Shown: positions 15,263 to 23,795 of the stretch, in pieces
Position numbering within the stretch: the stretch's first letter is position 1
Layout of the letters: each line of letters starts with the position of its first letter
Assembly (NCBI RefSeq): GCF_022761015.1
Contig: NZ_JAKWJQ010000007.1
Coordinates: 1 to 64,000 of the forward strand
Length of the DNA: 64,000 nucleotides
Source: Humibacter sp. RRB41
GTDB taxonomy: Bacteria > Actinomycetota > Actinomycetes > Actinomycetales > Microbacteriaceae
Direction: 5' to 3'
The notes under the pieces: generated by a model
What the model saw: only the letters and a program-made list of their open reading frames with translations
The model's database searches: none
What the model was told of the DNA's origin: nothing
Program-made: the position numbers and the translations under genes

Positions 15263-16102
15263 ATGACGACGATCGATGAGCAGCGTGCGAAGGCGCTTCG
15301 CTTCCGTGCGCTCGTGACGGACGGACCCTTGGTCCTGGTCAACGCGTGGGATGCCGGCAGCGCCGTGCTCAGCGTGGCAGCCGGTGCGTTGGCGGTCGCC
15401 ACCACCAGCGCCGGCATTTCGTGGTCGCTCGGACGTGGCGACGGCGAGCAGCTCTCCCGCGACGAGATGGTCGCCGCAGCCGCTCGCATCATCGCGGCGG
15501 TCGACGTTCCCGTGACAGTCGACGCTGAGGGCGGATACGGCCTCGAGCCGCATGCAGTCGCAGAGACGGTCGCCGCCGTGATCGAGGCGGGTGGCATCGG
15601 CGTCAACCTCGAGGATTCGGTCGACGGGCGGCTGCTCTCGCTCGACGCACAACGCGAGCGACTGGCGGCGGCGCGGGCCGCGGCATCCGCAGCCGGCCTG
15701 CCCGAGTTCGTCGTCAACGCCAGAACGGATGTCTACCTGCTCCCGGCCGAGAGCGGCGGGCACGGGCGTCCGTCACGACTCGAGCAGGCGATCGAGCGCG
15801 CTGTCGCCTACGCGGATGCCGGCGTCGACTCGATCTTTCCGATCGGCCTGTCGGCCCTCGGCGAGCTCGCGCAGCTGGTGGATGCCTCGCCGCTGCCGGT
15901 GAATGCGTCGGCCGGCCCTGGCGACCCGACGATCGGCGAACTCGCCGCCGTCGGGGTGAAGCGCGTCAGTCTCGGGGCATCAGTGGCCGAGGCCGCTTAC
16001 ACACTGGCGTTCCGTGCAACTCAGGATGCCCTCGGTGCCGGAACCTACGACAGGCTCGCCGGAACCGACGGCTTCTCGGCGCTCGACTCGCGCTTCGGCT
16101 GA
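15263..16102 (+). CDS. Isocitrate lyase/PEP mutase superfamily protein
   Basis: A 279-residue TIM-barrel protein of the PEP mutase/isocitrate lyase superfamily. Visible marks are PLVLVNAWDAGSA, VDAEGGYG (metal-binding region), GVNLEDSVDGRL and FVVNARTDVYL. The catalytic loop KKCGH/KRCGH of true isocitrate or methylisocitrate lyases is not seen, so this is a divergent C-C or P-C bond enzyme of unknown substrate. It begins 24 bases after the encapsulin stop on the same strand and is probably in the same operon. Confidence 0.82.
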   Translation: MTTIDEQRAKALRFRALVTDGPLVLVNAWDAGSAVLSVAAGALAVATTSAGISWSLGRGDGEQLSRDEMVAAAARIIAAVDVPVTVDAEGGYGLEPHAVAETVAAVIEAGGIGVNLEDSVDGRLLSLDAQRERLAAARAAASAAGLPEFVVNARTDVYLLPAESGGHGRPSRLEQAIERAVAYADAGVDSIFPIGLSALGELAQLVDASPLPVNASAGPGDPTIGELAAVGVKRVSLGASVAEAAYTLAFRATQDALGAGTYDRLAGTDGFSALDSRFG

Positions 16103-16191
16103 CGAGGTGCCCGCCGCAGGTGGTGATTGCGCCCGGAGGCATCCGGCATCGATCGATCGGAACCGTCTCGGGGTGGATCGGAGGGCGTTCC

Positions 16192-16222
16192 GGCCGCCGC
16201 CGACAGAAAGTCTGCGGCGGCC
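16192..16222. terminator. Hairpin between convergent genes
   Basis: GGCCGCCGC (16192-16200) pairs with GCGGCGGCC (16214-16222) around a 13-base loop. It lies between the converging PEP-mutase-like gene and the 90-aa gene and can serve both. Confidence 0.6.
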
Positions 16223-16256
16223 AGAATGCCCTGCAGTGTGATCGCCGACATGGCGA

Positions 16257-16529
16257 TCAGCGCCTGGACAGCGAGTCGACGCCCGCCTGCCAAGCCCGTT
16301 CCCGGGCGAGGCGTTCGCGCTCGACGGTGTTGAGTCGCACGGCGCGACTCCTGTCGACCTCTTCTCTGGAGGGAGCGCGGTGCTCGCGCCTGCTCCACAG
16401 GACGAGCGCCAGACCGACTCGCATGGCGAGCCTGTCCAGCGGACTCGGCGGGTGCGAGCTGCGGCCTTGCGTCTCGGCGGCACGCTCGACGGTGGTCGAG
16501 GTGCGCGTGTCGAGAGTCTGCGTATTCAT
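16257..16529 (-). CDS. Small hypothetical protein (90 aa)
   Basis: A 90-residue protein starting MNTQTLDTRTSTTVERAAET, preceded by AGAGGA. A hydrophobic stretch (LDRLAMRVGLALVLWSRR, about 31-48) could be a short membrane-associated helix. The C-terminal half is basic and helical (REEVDRSRAVRLNTVERERLARERAW). Similar short proteins occur in Microbacteriaceae without known function. Its leader contains a hexanucleotide tandem repeat at 16568-16590. Confidence 0.65.
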   Translation of the reverse strand: MNTQTLDTRTSTTVERAAETQGRSSHPPSPLDRLAMRVGLALVLWSRREHRAPSREEVDRSRAVRLNTVERERLARERAWQAGVDSLSRR

Positions 16530-16567
16530 GGTGATTCCTCTGTTCGATGCACCGGTGGGTGCGTGGT

Positions 16568-16590
16568 GGAGATGGAGATGGAGATGGAGA
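16568..16590. repeat. GGAGAT tandem repeat in gene leader
   Basis: Three exact GGAGAT units and a partial fourth (GGAGA) lie 39 bases upstream of the 90-aa gene on the opposite strand. Simple hexamer runs of this sort can vary in number. Across 16591-16873 no credible gene is seen. Confidence 0.6.
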
Positions 16591-16873
16591 CAAGCCTGCG
16601 AACGTCGAAGAGCGATGCGCGCAGATTTCTGCGACGGGCATGCTCTGCCGAGAGCAGAGCCGCGTTCAGGGCGGCAGGGTGCGATGCGGCGAAAGCGGCC
16701 GATCCGCGACGAGGCCGCGAGCGTGCCGAGCGGCGGTTCGGCTCCTGACAGATCAGGCGACGGAGGGGTGCGGACTCAGTCCTGAAGGACTCGGGCCCCG
16801 AGAGTCGGGCCCACGAATGTCCGCACGGAATCCGACATCGAAACGCCGATCCGTCAGAGCGCGGGGATGGCCG

Positions 16874-16972
16874 CTAGCAGGCCATTCCGGCCGACGCACG
16901 ACGGGCGCCGAGGACCACGGCCCCACGGAACGCAAAGGAGTGAGGCTGAATGTGCGTGATGGTGTCCATCAT
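16874..16972 (-). CDS. Possible very small protein (32 aa)
   Basis: Reading the minus strand from ATG 16972 gives MMDTITHIQPHSFAFRGAVV and continues LGARRASAGMAC to a TAG. A purine-rich site, AAAGGGGA, precedes the ATG at good spacing. The reading frame is short, so coding is uncertain. Its position in a 618-base stretch (16530-17147) without other genes makes it worth listing. No family is recognised. Confidence 0.3.
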   Translation of the reverse strand: MMDTITHIQPHSFAFRGAVVLGARRASAGMAC

Positions 16973-17147
16973 GACGTTCCCCTTTCGCGTTCTACTTCTG
17001 TCGCACGGCGCTTCTTTCGCACAGTGCTTGGCTCAAGCGCGATAACACTCGCGCGAGCCGGTTGGTGTGGTCAGCCGAAAACTCGGCCTTGGTCACGGTA
17101 GTGCAGCGTGGGTGGTGGGCACAAGCATCCATGCGGATTCATTCGAA

Positions 17148-18041
17148 TCAGTGCCGACGGGCGCCTTCCACCTTGACTCGGATGACATAGAACCGCGAGG
17201 TGGCGGTGATGTAGAGCAGGTTGCGCTGCGGTCCGCCGAACTCGAGGTTCGACGCTGTCTCTGGCAACCTCAGCAGACCGAGCAGGATACCGTCGGAATC
17301 GTAGACGTGGATGCCTTCCTCGGTCGCGGCCCACACTCGTCCGGCGGTGTCGACGCGCAGTCCGTCGAAGACGGTGTCAGCTGAGCAGAACTCGCGACCA
17401 TCGCCCAGCCGGGCGCCTCGAACCTCGAAGACCGTGATGGTTCGAAGCTCGCTGTCGCTGACATAGAGCAGCGACTCGTCGGGGGAGAAGGCGAGGCCGT
17501 TCGGCTGGGTCAGGGTGTCGACGACGGGAGTGAAAGGGGCATCCGGGTGCCAGCGGTAGACGTTGCGGCTGCCGATCTCCTCCTCGGAGCGGTGGCCTTC
17601 GTAATCGCTGAGGATGCCGTAGCTCGGGTCGGTGAACCAGACCGAGCCATCGGAGCGGGCGACGACGTCATTCGGGCTGTTGAGCCGCCGCCCGTCGAAC
17701 GCGTCGGCGAGCACTCGCGTCGAGCCGTCGTGCTCGGTGCGCACGACGCGGCGGTTGCCGTGCTCGCACGTGACGAAGCGGCCCTCGGCGTCGACGGTGC
17801 GGCCGTTGGTGAATCCGGCGGGGTGCGCCCAGACATCCACTCGGCCGCTCAACTCGTCGTACCGAAGCACGCGATCGTTGGGGATGTCGCTGAACAGCAC
17901 GAAGCGCCCCTGCGGCGAGTAGGCGGGGCCCTCGAGCCAACGGCCGTCGTCGAACAGGATGCGCAGCTCGGCGTCACCGCCGATGCTCGCAAAACGTGAG
18001 TCCCTGCTTTCGAACACCGCGGGTATGCGCTCCGTCGCCAT
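17148..18041 (-). CDS. SMP-30/gluconolactonase-like beta-propeller hydrolase
   Basis: A 297-residue six-bladed propeller of the SMP-30/gluconolactonase/LRE family, which hydrolyses sugar lactones or related esters with a divalent metal. Visible marks are WLEGPAYSP (metal Glu), RFVTCEHGNRRVVR, LNSPNDVVARSDGSVWFTDPSYG (Asn and Asp metal ligands), TLTQPNGLAFSPDESLLYVSDSE and VFDGLRVDTAGRVWAATEEGI. The start is set at ATG 18041; an upstream extension to 18110 has no support. No signal peptide, so cytoplasmic. Single gene. Confidence 0.88.
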   Translation of the reverse strand: MATERIPAVFESRDSRFASIGGDAELRILFDDGRWLEGPAYSPQGRFVLFSDIPNDRVLRYDELSGRVDVWAHPAGFTNGRTVDAEGRFVTCEHGNRRVVRTEHDGSTRVLADAFDGRRLNSPNDVVARSDGSVWFTDPSYGILSDYEGHRSEEEIGSRNVYRWHPDAPFTPVVDTLTQPNGLAFSPDESLLYVSDSELRTITVFEVRGARLGDGREFCSADTVFDGLRVDTAGRVWAATEEGIHVYDSDGILLGLLRLPETASNLEFGGPQRNLLYITATSRFYVIRVKVEGARRH

Positions 18042-18074
18042 GGGTCTATTACATCGCAGCGCGTCGGCCCAGCT

Positions 18075-18102
18075 CCCTGAGCGAGCGGAGCGAGTCGAAG
18101 GG
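18075..18102. repeat. Dispersed intergenic palindromic element
   Basis: CCCTGAGCGAGCGGAGCGAG followed by TCGAAGGG is a partly palindromic 28-bp sequence I recognise as a common dispersed intergenic repeat in high-GC Actinobacteria. It sits between the SMP-30 gene and the symporter. Copy number must be counted genome-wide. Confidence 0.45.
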
Positions 18103-18196
18103 CGCGGCACACTTCCTGCCGAGGCGCGCCGCTGACCACGTTGTAACAGAGCGTCACAGCGGGCCCCACGGAACGGGACATCGCTAGCGTTTCGGC

Positions 18197-19666
18197 GTGA
18201 CTTCGACGAAAACAGAACTCAATGACGACGTTCCTGCCAACGATCCAGACGGTGACGGCACCAAGCGCAAACGCAGAGCACTGCGCTGGCTGACATCGTT
18301 CGGGGTGCAGATCATCGCCGGCCTCGTCGCCGGAGTGATCGTCGGCCTCATCGCGCGGAGTCTCGGCGGAACGGCGCTCGAGCCGAACTGGCTCACGACG
18401 ACCGTGACGACCATCGGCAACTCTTATGTGTCGCTGCTGACCGCAGCCGTCGTTCCCCTCGTCTTCACCGCGGTGGTCAGCTCGATCGCGAATCTGCGCC
18501 GCGTGTCCAATGCGGCACGGCTTGCGGTGCAGACGCTCATCTGGTTCGCGGTCACTGCTTTCGTGGCCGTGCTCATCGGCATCGCGCTCGGACTCATCGT
18601 GCAGCCTGGAGTACACACGGGGGTGTCGAAGGCCGCAGAGGCGACGCCGAGCCACGTCGGATCGTGGTGGGCGTTCCTCACAGGCCTCATCCCGTCGAAC
18701 ATCTTCGGTCTCGGTGCCCAGTCGCAGGCGATCGGCACCGGCGCATCCACGGCGATCACGACGACGGTGTCGTTCAATGTGCTGCAGGTGCTCGTGATCT
18801 CGGCCGCGATCGGCATCGCGGCCCTCCTCGTCGGCAAGAAGGCCGAGCCGTTCCTGAACCTCACGTCGTCGGTGCTGGCGATCATCCAGAAGGTGCTGTG
18901 GTGGATCATCCGGCTCGCCCCGCTCGGCACCCTCGCGCTCATCGCCAAGGCCGTTGCCACGTATGGCTGGGATGCCCTCGGCTCCCTCGGCGTCTTCGTG
19001 ATCGCGATCTACATCGGCCTGGTGATCATCCTGTTCGTCGTGTACCCGATCATCGTCCGCACGAACGGGTTGTCGATCAAGCAGTACTACTCGGGAGCAT
19101 GGCCGGCCATCCAGCTGGGCTTCGTCTCTCGTTCATCGATGGGCACCATGCCGTTGACGGAGCGCGTCACGGAGCGGAACCTCGGCGTGCCGCGCGAGTA
19201 CGCCGCGTTCGCGGTGCCGCTCGGTGCCACGACGAAGATGGACGGATGCGCCGCCCTCTACCCGGCGTTGGCTTCGATCTTCGTTGCGCAGTTCTACGGC
19301 ATCCACCTGACGTTGGGCCAGTACCTGCTGATCATCGTCGTCGCGGTCATCGGATCCGCGGCCACCGCCGGCACGACTGGTGCCACGGTGATGCTCACGC
19401 TCACGCTCTCGACACTGGGTCTGCCGCTCGCCGGTGTCGGTCTGCTGTTGGCGATCGACCCGATCATCGACATGGGCCGCACTGCGATCAACGTGGCAGG
19501 GCAGGCGCTGGTGCCGACGATCGTCGCCAAGCGGAACGGCATCCTCGACCTCGGCCTGTACAACGCCGCGCGGGGACGTGATCCCTTCAACGACGACGAC
19601 GTCGACGACCGTGAGGCAGCCGACTCCGACGCAGCCGGCGGACGATTGGAGCCGGCGAGCGCCTGA
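18197..19666 (+). CDS. Dicarboxylate/amino acid:cation symporter (DAACS family)
   Basis: A 489-residue membrane transporter starting at a GTG. The sequence shows eight transmembrane helices and two re-entrant loops of the GltP/DctA fold. Conserved points are the serine-rich loop FVSRSSMGTMPLTE (HP1), GATTKMDGCAALYPAL (TM7 NMDGT-like; here KMDGCA), and IDPIIDMGRTAINVAGQA (TM8, with the Asp/Arg/Asn substrate residues). It moves glutamate, aspartate or C4-dicarboxylates with H+ or Na+. Charged N- and C-terminal tails are longer than usual. Single gene. Confidence 0.9.
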   Translation: MTSTKTELNDDVPANDPDGDGTKRKRRALRWLTSFGVQIIAGLVAGVIVGLIARSLGGTALEPNWLTTTVTTIGNSYVSLLTAAVVPLVFTAVVSSIANLRRVSNAARLAVQTLIWFAVTAFVAVLIGIALGLIVQPGVHTGVSKAAEATPSHVGSWWAFLTGLIPSNIFGLGAQSQAIGTGASTAITTTVSFNVLQVLVISAAIGIAALLVGKKAEPFLNLTSSVLAIIQKVLWWIIRLAPLGTLALIAKAVATYGWDALGSLGVFVIAIYIGLVIILFVVYPIIVRTNGLSIKQYYSGAWPAIQLGFVSRSSMGTMPLTERVTERNLGVPREYAAFAVPLGATTKMDGCAALYPALASIFVAQFYGIHLTLGQYLLIIVVAVIGSAATAGTTGATVMLTLTLSTLGLPLAGVGLLLAIDPIIDMGRTAINVAGQALVPTIVAKRNGILDLGLYNAARGRDPFNDDDVDDREAADSDAAGGRLEPASA

Positions 19667-19732
19667 CGGTCCACGTCGCTCGAGTTCGTCACGGATCTCG
19701 CTGAGGGGGCGGACGCACCTACGATCGAGTAC

Positions 19733-20914
19733 GTGCGCAGGTCGACGTCCCGGATGCTCCGCGCGGCCGCGCTGGTCGCGCTCGTCGGTCTGCTCGGCGG
19801 GTGTGCGGCATCCGCACCGGCGGCGCATCACACGGCTACCACTCGGCCGACTCCCACCGCCTCGCCGACGCCTGCGCCCGTCGATCCGCTTGCCGGCATG
19901 ACGCTGCAGCAGAAGGTCGGCCAGCTGTTCATGGTGGGCACCCAGGCGACGGCTGCCGACCCGACCACGCTTGCCGCCGTCGGCAGCCTGCACGTCGGCA
20001 ACGTGTTCCTCGCGGGACGATCGCACGCAGGAACGAACGCCACCGCCGCGATCGTCAAGCAGTTCACGGCGCTTGCCACGCCGGGCGCGACCGCCGGACT
20101 TCCGCTTCTCGTCGCCACCGATCAGGAGGGCGGCGAGGTGCAGGTGCTGCAGGGTCCTGGCTTCGATTCGATGCCGACCGCGCTGCAGCAGGGAGCGATG
20201 TCGCCGTCGGCGCTGCAGAGTGCGGCTGCCGGGTGGGGGAGCCAGCTGGCGGCATCCGGTGTGAACATGAACCTCGCGCCGGTGGTCGACCTGATCGCGT
20301 CGCCGCAGTTCGCGGCGAACAATCCGCCGATCGGCGGTTTCGATCGACAGTTCGGGTACGACCCGGCCACGATCACGAGCCACGCGGATGCCTTCCGCGC
20401 CGGCATGCAGACCGCCGGCGTCGTTCCCGTGGTCAAGCACTTCCCCGGCTTGGGTGCTGTCACAGAGAACACGGACACGGATTCGGGTGTGACCGACACC
20501 ACGACGACGGCGACGAGCCCCAGCGTCGGCGTGTTCAAGAGCGAGATCGACAGCGGCGCTAAAGCCGTGATGATGTCGACGGCGATCTACACGCAACTCG
20601 ACCCGAAGTCGCCCGCGGTGTTCTCGCCAACGATCGTGACCGGCCTGCTGCGCGGAACGCTCGGCTTCGACGGGGTCATCATGAGCGACGACCTCTCCGC
20701 CGCAGAGCAGACATCGGCGTGGTCGCCGGCCGATCGGGCGATCCTTGCGCTGCAGGCGGGCGTGGACATCGTGCTCATCTCGGCGTCGCCCGAGTTGGCG
20801 GCACCGATGGTGGCGGCGGTGGTCGCGAAGGCGCAGGCAGACCCCGCATTCGCGAAGGTGGTGGATGCCGCGGCCCGCCACGTCGTCGACCTCAAGCGGC
20901 AGCAACTGCGGTAG
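19733..20914 (+). CDS. GH3 family lipoprotein, NagZ-like but with altered catalytic loop
   Basis: A 393-residue glycoside hydrolase family 3 protein. The signal peptide ends at a lipobox LGGC (Cys24), so it is anchored outside the membrane. A Thr/Pro linker leads to the barrel: MTLQQKVGQLFMVG, ATDQEGGEVQVL, NMNLAPVVDL, VVKHFPG (235-239), and nucleophile region GVIMSDDLS (Asp319). In NagZ enzymes KHFPG is followed by a G-D-T-x-x-D-S-H loop that provides the acid/base His; here it reads GLGAVTENTDTDSG with no His. The reaction (removal of beta-N-acetylglucosamine from muropeptides) is therefore uncertain. Confidence 0.85.
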   Translation: MRRSTSRMLRAAALVALVGLLGGCAASAPAAHHTATTRPTPTASPTPAPVDPLAGMTLQQKVGQLFMVGTQATAADPTTLAAVGSLHVGNVFLAGRSHAGTNATAAIVKQFTALATPGATAGLPLLVATDQEGGEVQVLQGPGFDSMPTALQQGAMSPSALQSAAAGWGSQLAASGVNMNLAPVVDLIASPQFAANNPPIGGFDRQFGYDPATITSHADAFRAGMQTAGVVPVVKHFPGLGAVTENTDTDSGVTDTTTTATSPSVGVFKSEIDSGAKAVMMSTAIYTQLDPKSPAVFSPTIVTGLLRGTLGFDGVIMSDDLSAAEQTSAWSPADRAILALQAGVDIVLISASPELAAPMVAAVVAKAQADPAFAKVVDAAARHVVDLKRQQLR

Positions 20915-20925
20915 CGCCACGAACC

Positions 20926-20960
20926 GCAGCCACTTTGAGCATCCAGCGCAAGTGGCCGTG
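20926..20960. repeat. Intergenic imperfect hairpin
   Basis: CAGCCACTT and AAGTGGCCG lie head to head 12 bases after the GH3 stop. They resemble the longer hairpins at 54508-54568. Possibly a bidirectional terminator or a dispersed palindrome. Confidence 0.4.
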
Positions 20961-21014
20961 ATTGCGCGAAGTGACAGCGGATGAGGTCGGCGTGAGGCGG
21001 GGAGCGGGAGGGGT

Positions 21015-22271
21015 CTACGCGGGCTGCTGCTGCGTGATGCAGTGGATGCCACCGCCGCGCGCGAAGATGGCGCGGGCATCCACGCCCACGATCTCGCGAC
21101 CTTCATATGCCTCGGCGAGAATATTCAGCGCGACCTCGTCGTTCGGGTCGTCGAACGTGCACGCGATCACGGCTTCGTCCAGCACGAGATGGTTCACGTA
21201 GCTGTAGTCGACGAAGTCCTCGTCATCGCGCAGCACCTGCGGCGCCGGCAGCTCGATGATGTCCCACTCCTCGCCGTCGGGAGTGCGTGAGGCGCGCAGA
21301 GTCTTGAGGATCTCGGCCGTGATCTTGCGGTCGGGATGCGAGGCATCCTGCTGGCTGTGCACGAGCAGGCGGCCGGGCGACGGGATCGTCGCCACGATGT
21401 CCACGTGCCCGCGAGTGCCGAATCGCTTCGAGTCGCGGTACAGCCCACGGCGCAGCCAGATCGGATTCGTCGCACCCAGCGTGCGTGCGAGCTCGGACTC
21501 GATCTCCTCCTTGGTCCGGTCGGGGTTGCGACCGGGGTCGAGCTGCACGGTCTGGGTCAGCAGCACCGTGCCGAGCCCGTCGACGTGGATGCCGCCCCCT
21601 TCGTTCACGAGGCTGCTCGCGACGCGAGTCGCCCCTGTTCGTGCAGCCACGAGGGCTCCGATCACGGAGTCGTTGCCCCACCGCGCCCACTCCTGGCCGC
21701 CCCAGCCGTTGAACCGCCAGGTGACGGCCCCGAGCCGCCCGCTCTCGTCGCGCACGAACGTGGGACCGATGTCGCGCATCCACGCGTCGTCGAGCGGAGC
21801 AGTGACGATGTCGATCTCGGTGGAGAGGTAGCGGCGGGCGGCGCCGAGGTCGTGCGGATCGACCACCATGCTGACCGGCTCGAAGCGCAGGATGGCGTGC
21901 GCCACCTCGCTCCACGCCGTGCGCGCCTCGTCGATGTCGTCGGCCGACTCGCCCAGGTAGCCTCCGGCCGGAGGGAACGCCATCCAGATGCGTTCCTGGG
22001 GTTCGGTCTCGGCTGGCATGCGCCACGTGGCGTCGCTGATCGAGAACGTCTCCGTCACCTCGACGATGTCGACGACCTGGCCTGCGGCATCCACCGCGAA
22101 GACCTCGGTCTCGACGATTTCGAACTCCGTCACTTCGCCGCCGGAGTCGACCGCGAAGACCTCGGAGTCGCTGCTCGACTCGCTGGGCGCCTCGTCGAGA
22201 GAGGCCTCGGGAGTCTCGTCAGGAGTCTCGTCGGCGACGTCGTCGGGTTGTGTCTGCTCGTCAGGTGTCAT
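21015..22271 (-). CDS. aguA: Agmatine deiminase with acidic repeated N-terminal extension
   Basis: A 418-residue peptidyl-arginine-deiminase-type enzyme. Agmatine deiminases turn agmatine into N-carbamoylputrescine plus ammonia. Core motifs are MPAETEPQERIWMAFPP (85-101), WMRDIGPTFV, NEGGGIHVDG, TRGHVDIVA and the catalytic Cys in GGGIHCITQQ. Before the core are about 80 residues rich in Asp, Glu and Ser with an internal duplication: SEVFAVDSGGEVTEFEIVE (36-54) and TEVFAVDAAGQVVDIVEVTE (55-74). Normal enzymes start near residue 80. The ATG at 22271 has GGGGGAAA before it. Links to the putrescine genes further right. Confidence 0.87.
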   Translation of the reverse strand: MTPDEQTQPDDVADETPDETPEASLDEAPSESSSDSEVFAVDSGGEVTEFEIVETEVFAVDAAGQVVDIVEVTETFSISDATWRMPAETEPQERIWMAFPPAGGYLGESADDIDEARTAWSEVAHAILRFEPVSMVVDPHDLGAARRYLSTEIDIVTAPLDDAWMRDIGPTFVRDESGRLGAVTWRFNGWGGQEWARWGNDSVIGALVAARTGATRVASSLVNEGGGIHVDGLGTVLLTQTVQLDPGRNPDRTKEEIESELARTLGATNPIWLRRGLYRDSKRFGTRGHVDIVATIPSPGRLLVHSQQDASHPDRKITAEILKTLRASRTPDGEEWDIIELPAPQVLRDDEDFVDYSYVNHLVLDEAVIACTFDDPNDEVALNILAEAYEGREIVGVDARAIFARGGGIHCITQQQPA

Positions 22272-22343
22272 GGTTTCCCCCGACATCCATCCTCACCCAT
22301 GCAGAGGGTCGAACGCGTCGCCCGATTCGGGTGTACCCGGCGG

Positions 22344-23369
22344 CTACCCTGCGCTCGACTCGCGCACGATGAGTTCGGGCTTGATGCGGCGGGTCACCTG
22401 GGCGCCCGTGTCGCCGCCGATCCGCTGCAGCAGGAGCGCGACCGCGAGCTCTCCGACCAGCTGGGCGGGAAGTCGAACGGAGGTGAGCGATGGCCTGATC
22501 CATTCGGCGTACGAGTGATCGCCGTTCCCGACCACGCGCACGTCTCGCGGGGCGGACAGCCCCCGATCGGCGAGCGCCCGCATGACGCCGAGGGCGAAGT
22601 CGTCGTCACCGGTGGTCACGCCGTCGGGCTCCACGCCGCGATCGAGCACGTCGAGGAACGCTCGGTAGGCCTCTTGGGCGCGCCAGTTCGTGCGACCGGA
22701 CTCGAAGCGCCTGGTCGGTACGAGCACGCGCTGGCCGCTGGCACCAGGATGTTCGGCGAGGGCGGCGTCGAATCCGCGTCGACGCTCCTCGATGGTGCTG
22801 ATCTGCAGGTCCTCCTCGAGGAAGACCAGGGAGCGGCATCCCTGGTTCAGCAGGTGCCGCACGGCCGCGTATTCGCCCGCCTCGCTGTCGACGCCGACGA
22901 AGTCGGATTCCAGGTCGTCGAGTGCGCGACTCACGACGACCAGGGGTACACCGGCCGCGCGCACCCGCGTCCAAGGAGCATCCGCGCCCTGAACGGGGAT
23001 CACGATCGCGCCGGCGACGTCGGCGTCGACGATGGTGCGCGCGATGTCGTCCTCCTCCTGCTCGCTCTCTTCGGTGGTGAAGAGGTCGAGAGAGTAGCCG
23101 GCAGCGCGGGTGCCCGTTTCGATCGCGGCGAGAAGCTCGGCGCTGAAGGTGTGCGTCGGCGAGGGGATCGTGAGGGCGATCACCCGCGAGGTGCGGGCGG
23201 TCGGGTCGAAGGATCGCCGGGTGACGTATCCGATCCGGGCGGCCTCCTCGCGCACGAGGTCCCTCGTTCGACCGCTCACACCGTCCTTTCCCGTGAGAGC
23301 ACGGGACACGGTGTTGACCGACAGGCCGAGATTGTCGGCCAGTTCGGCGAGCGTGCTGCGACTTGCCAC
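22344..23369 (-). CDS. LacI family transcriptional regulator
   Basis: A 341-residue LacI/GalR repressor. The helix-turn-helix is STLAELADNLGLSVNTVSRALTGKDGVSGRTRDLV (5-39) with hinge region ARIGYV, followed by a periplasmic-binding-type sensor domain starting RVIALTIPSPTHTFSAELLA. It lies 88 bases downstream of, and on the same strand as, the small protein at 23458-23790. It most likely controls the adjacent divergent cluster through the palindromes at 24763-24804. Ligand unknown, presumably a carbohydrate handled by the cluster. Confidence 0.9.
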   Translation of the reverse strand: MASRSTLAELADNLGLSVNTVSRALTGKDGVSGRTRDLVREEAARIGYVTRRSFDPTARTSRVIALTIPSPTHTFSAELLAAIETGTRAAGYSLDLFTTEESEQEEDDIARTIVDADVAGAIVIPVQGADAPWTRVRAAGVPLVVVSRALDDLESDFVGVDSEAGEYAAVRHLLNQGCRSLVFLEEDLQISTIEERRRGFDAALAEHPGASGQRVLVPTRRFESGRTNWRAQEAYRAFLDVLDRGVEPDGVTTGDDDFALGVMRALADRGLSAPRDVRVVGNGDHSYAEWIRPSLTSVRLPAQLVGELAVALLLQRIGGDTGAQVTRRIKPELIVRESSAG

Positions 23370-23457
23370 TCCACAGCCTTTCCCTGAACCGTCAGAGCGT
23401 CACTCTAACGCGTCGCCCGATTCCGGCTCCGCCGCCGCATGCCGACGCTCCGCCGAC

Positions 23458-23790
23458 CTATTCCTTGAGTGCGAGGTAGACGCGCACGAGGGGCGCGGCC
23501 GTCGCACCATCGATCAACGCGACCAGCCGGAGCCAATGCCCGAAATCGTGCACGGATGTCGTCACGATGCCGCTCGCGCTGCACTGGATCGCGGGGCTCT
23601 CGTGATCGACCCACGTGAGGCCATCCGCCGAGATCTGCGTGCGCAGCACGACGGAACCCTCGGGAGCGGGCTCGAGGAATTCCACGAACCATCTGGCCTC
23701 GGAAGCCCACGCTGCCTCGAATGGTTCGGTCGCCAGCTCGGCGTCGAGCACCGCGCCGCGTTCCAGCACGGCGGTCTGTGTCTGTCGCAT
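23458..23790 (-). CDS. Small subunit-like protein, copy 1 (110 aa), unknown family
   Basis: A 110-residue protein homologous to 28175-28519 in the same cluster: both have MxQxxTAV at the start, ExxWAxEAxxFV, QISADGxxW, FGxxLRL and end LALK. The ATG at 23790 is chosen because it aligns exactly with the start of the paralogue; a GTG at 23799 would overlap the upstream stop as GTGA. The pattern of short strands suggests a beta-sandwich, perhaps carbohydrate-binding. It follows its larger partner by five bases. Function unknown. Confidence 0.75.
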   Translation of the reverse strand: MRQTQTAVLERGAVLDAELATEPFEAAWASEARWFVEFLEPAPEGSVVLRTQISADGLTWVDHESPAIQCSASGIVTTSVHDFGHWLRLVALIDGATAAPLVRVYLALKE

Positions 23791-23795
23791 TGCAT

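Noticed and set aside
19133-21106. 657-codon minus-strand frame opposite the symporter and GH3 genes
   Set aside because: Its translation is His/Arg-rich with no family pattern, while both plus-strand genes have full motifs.
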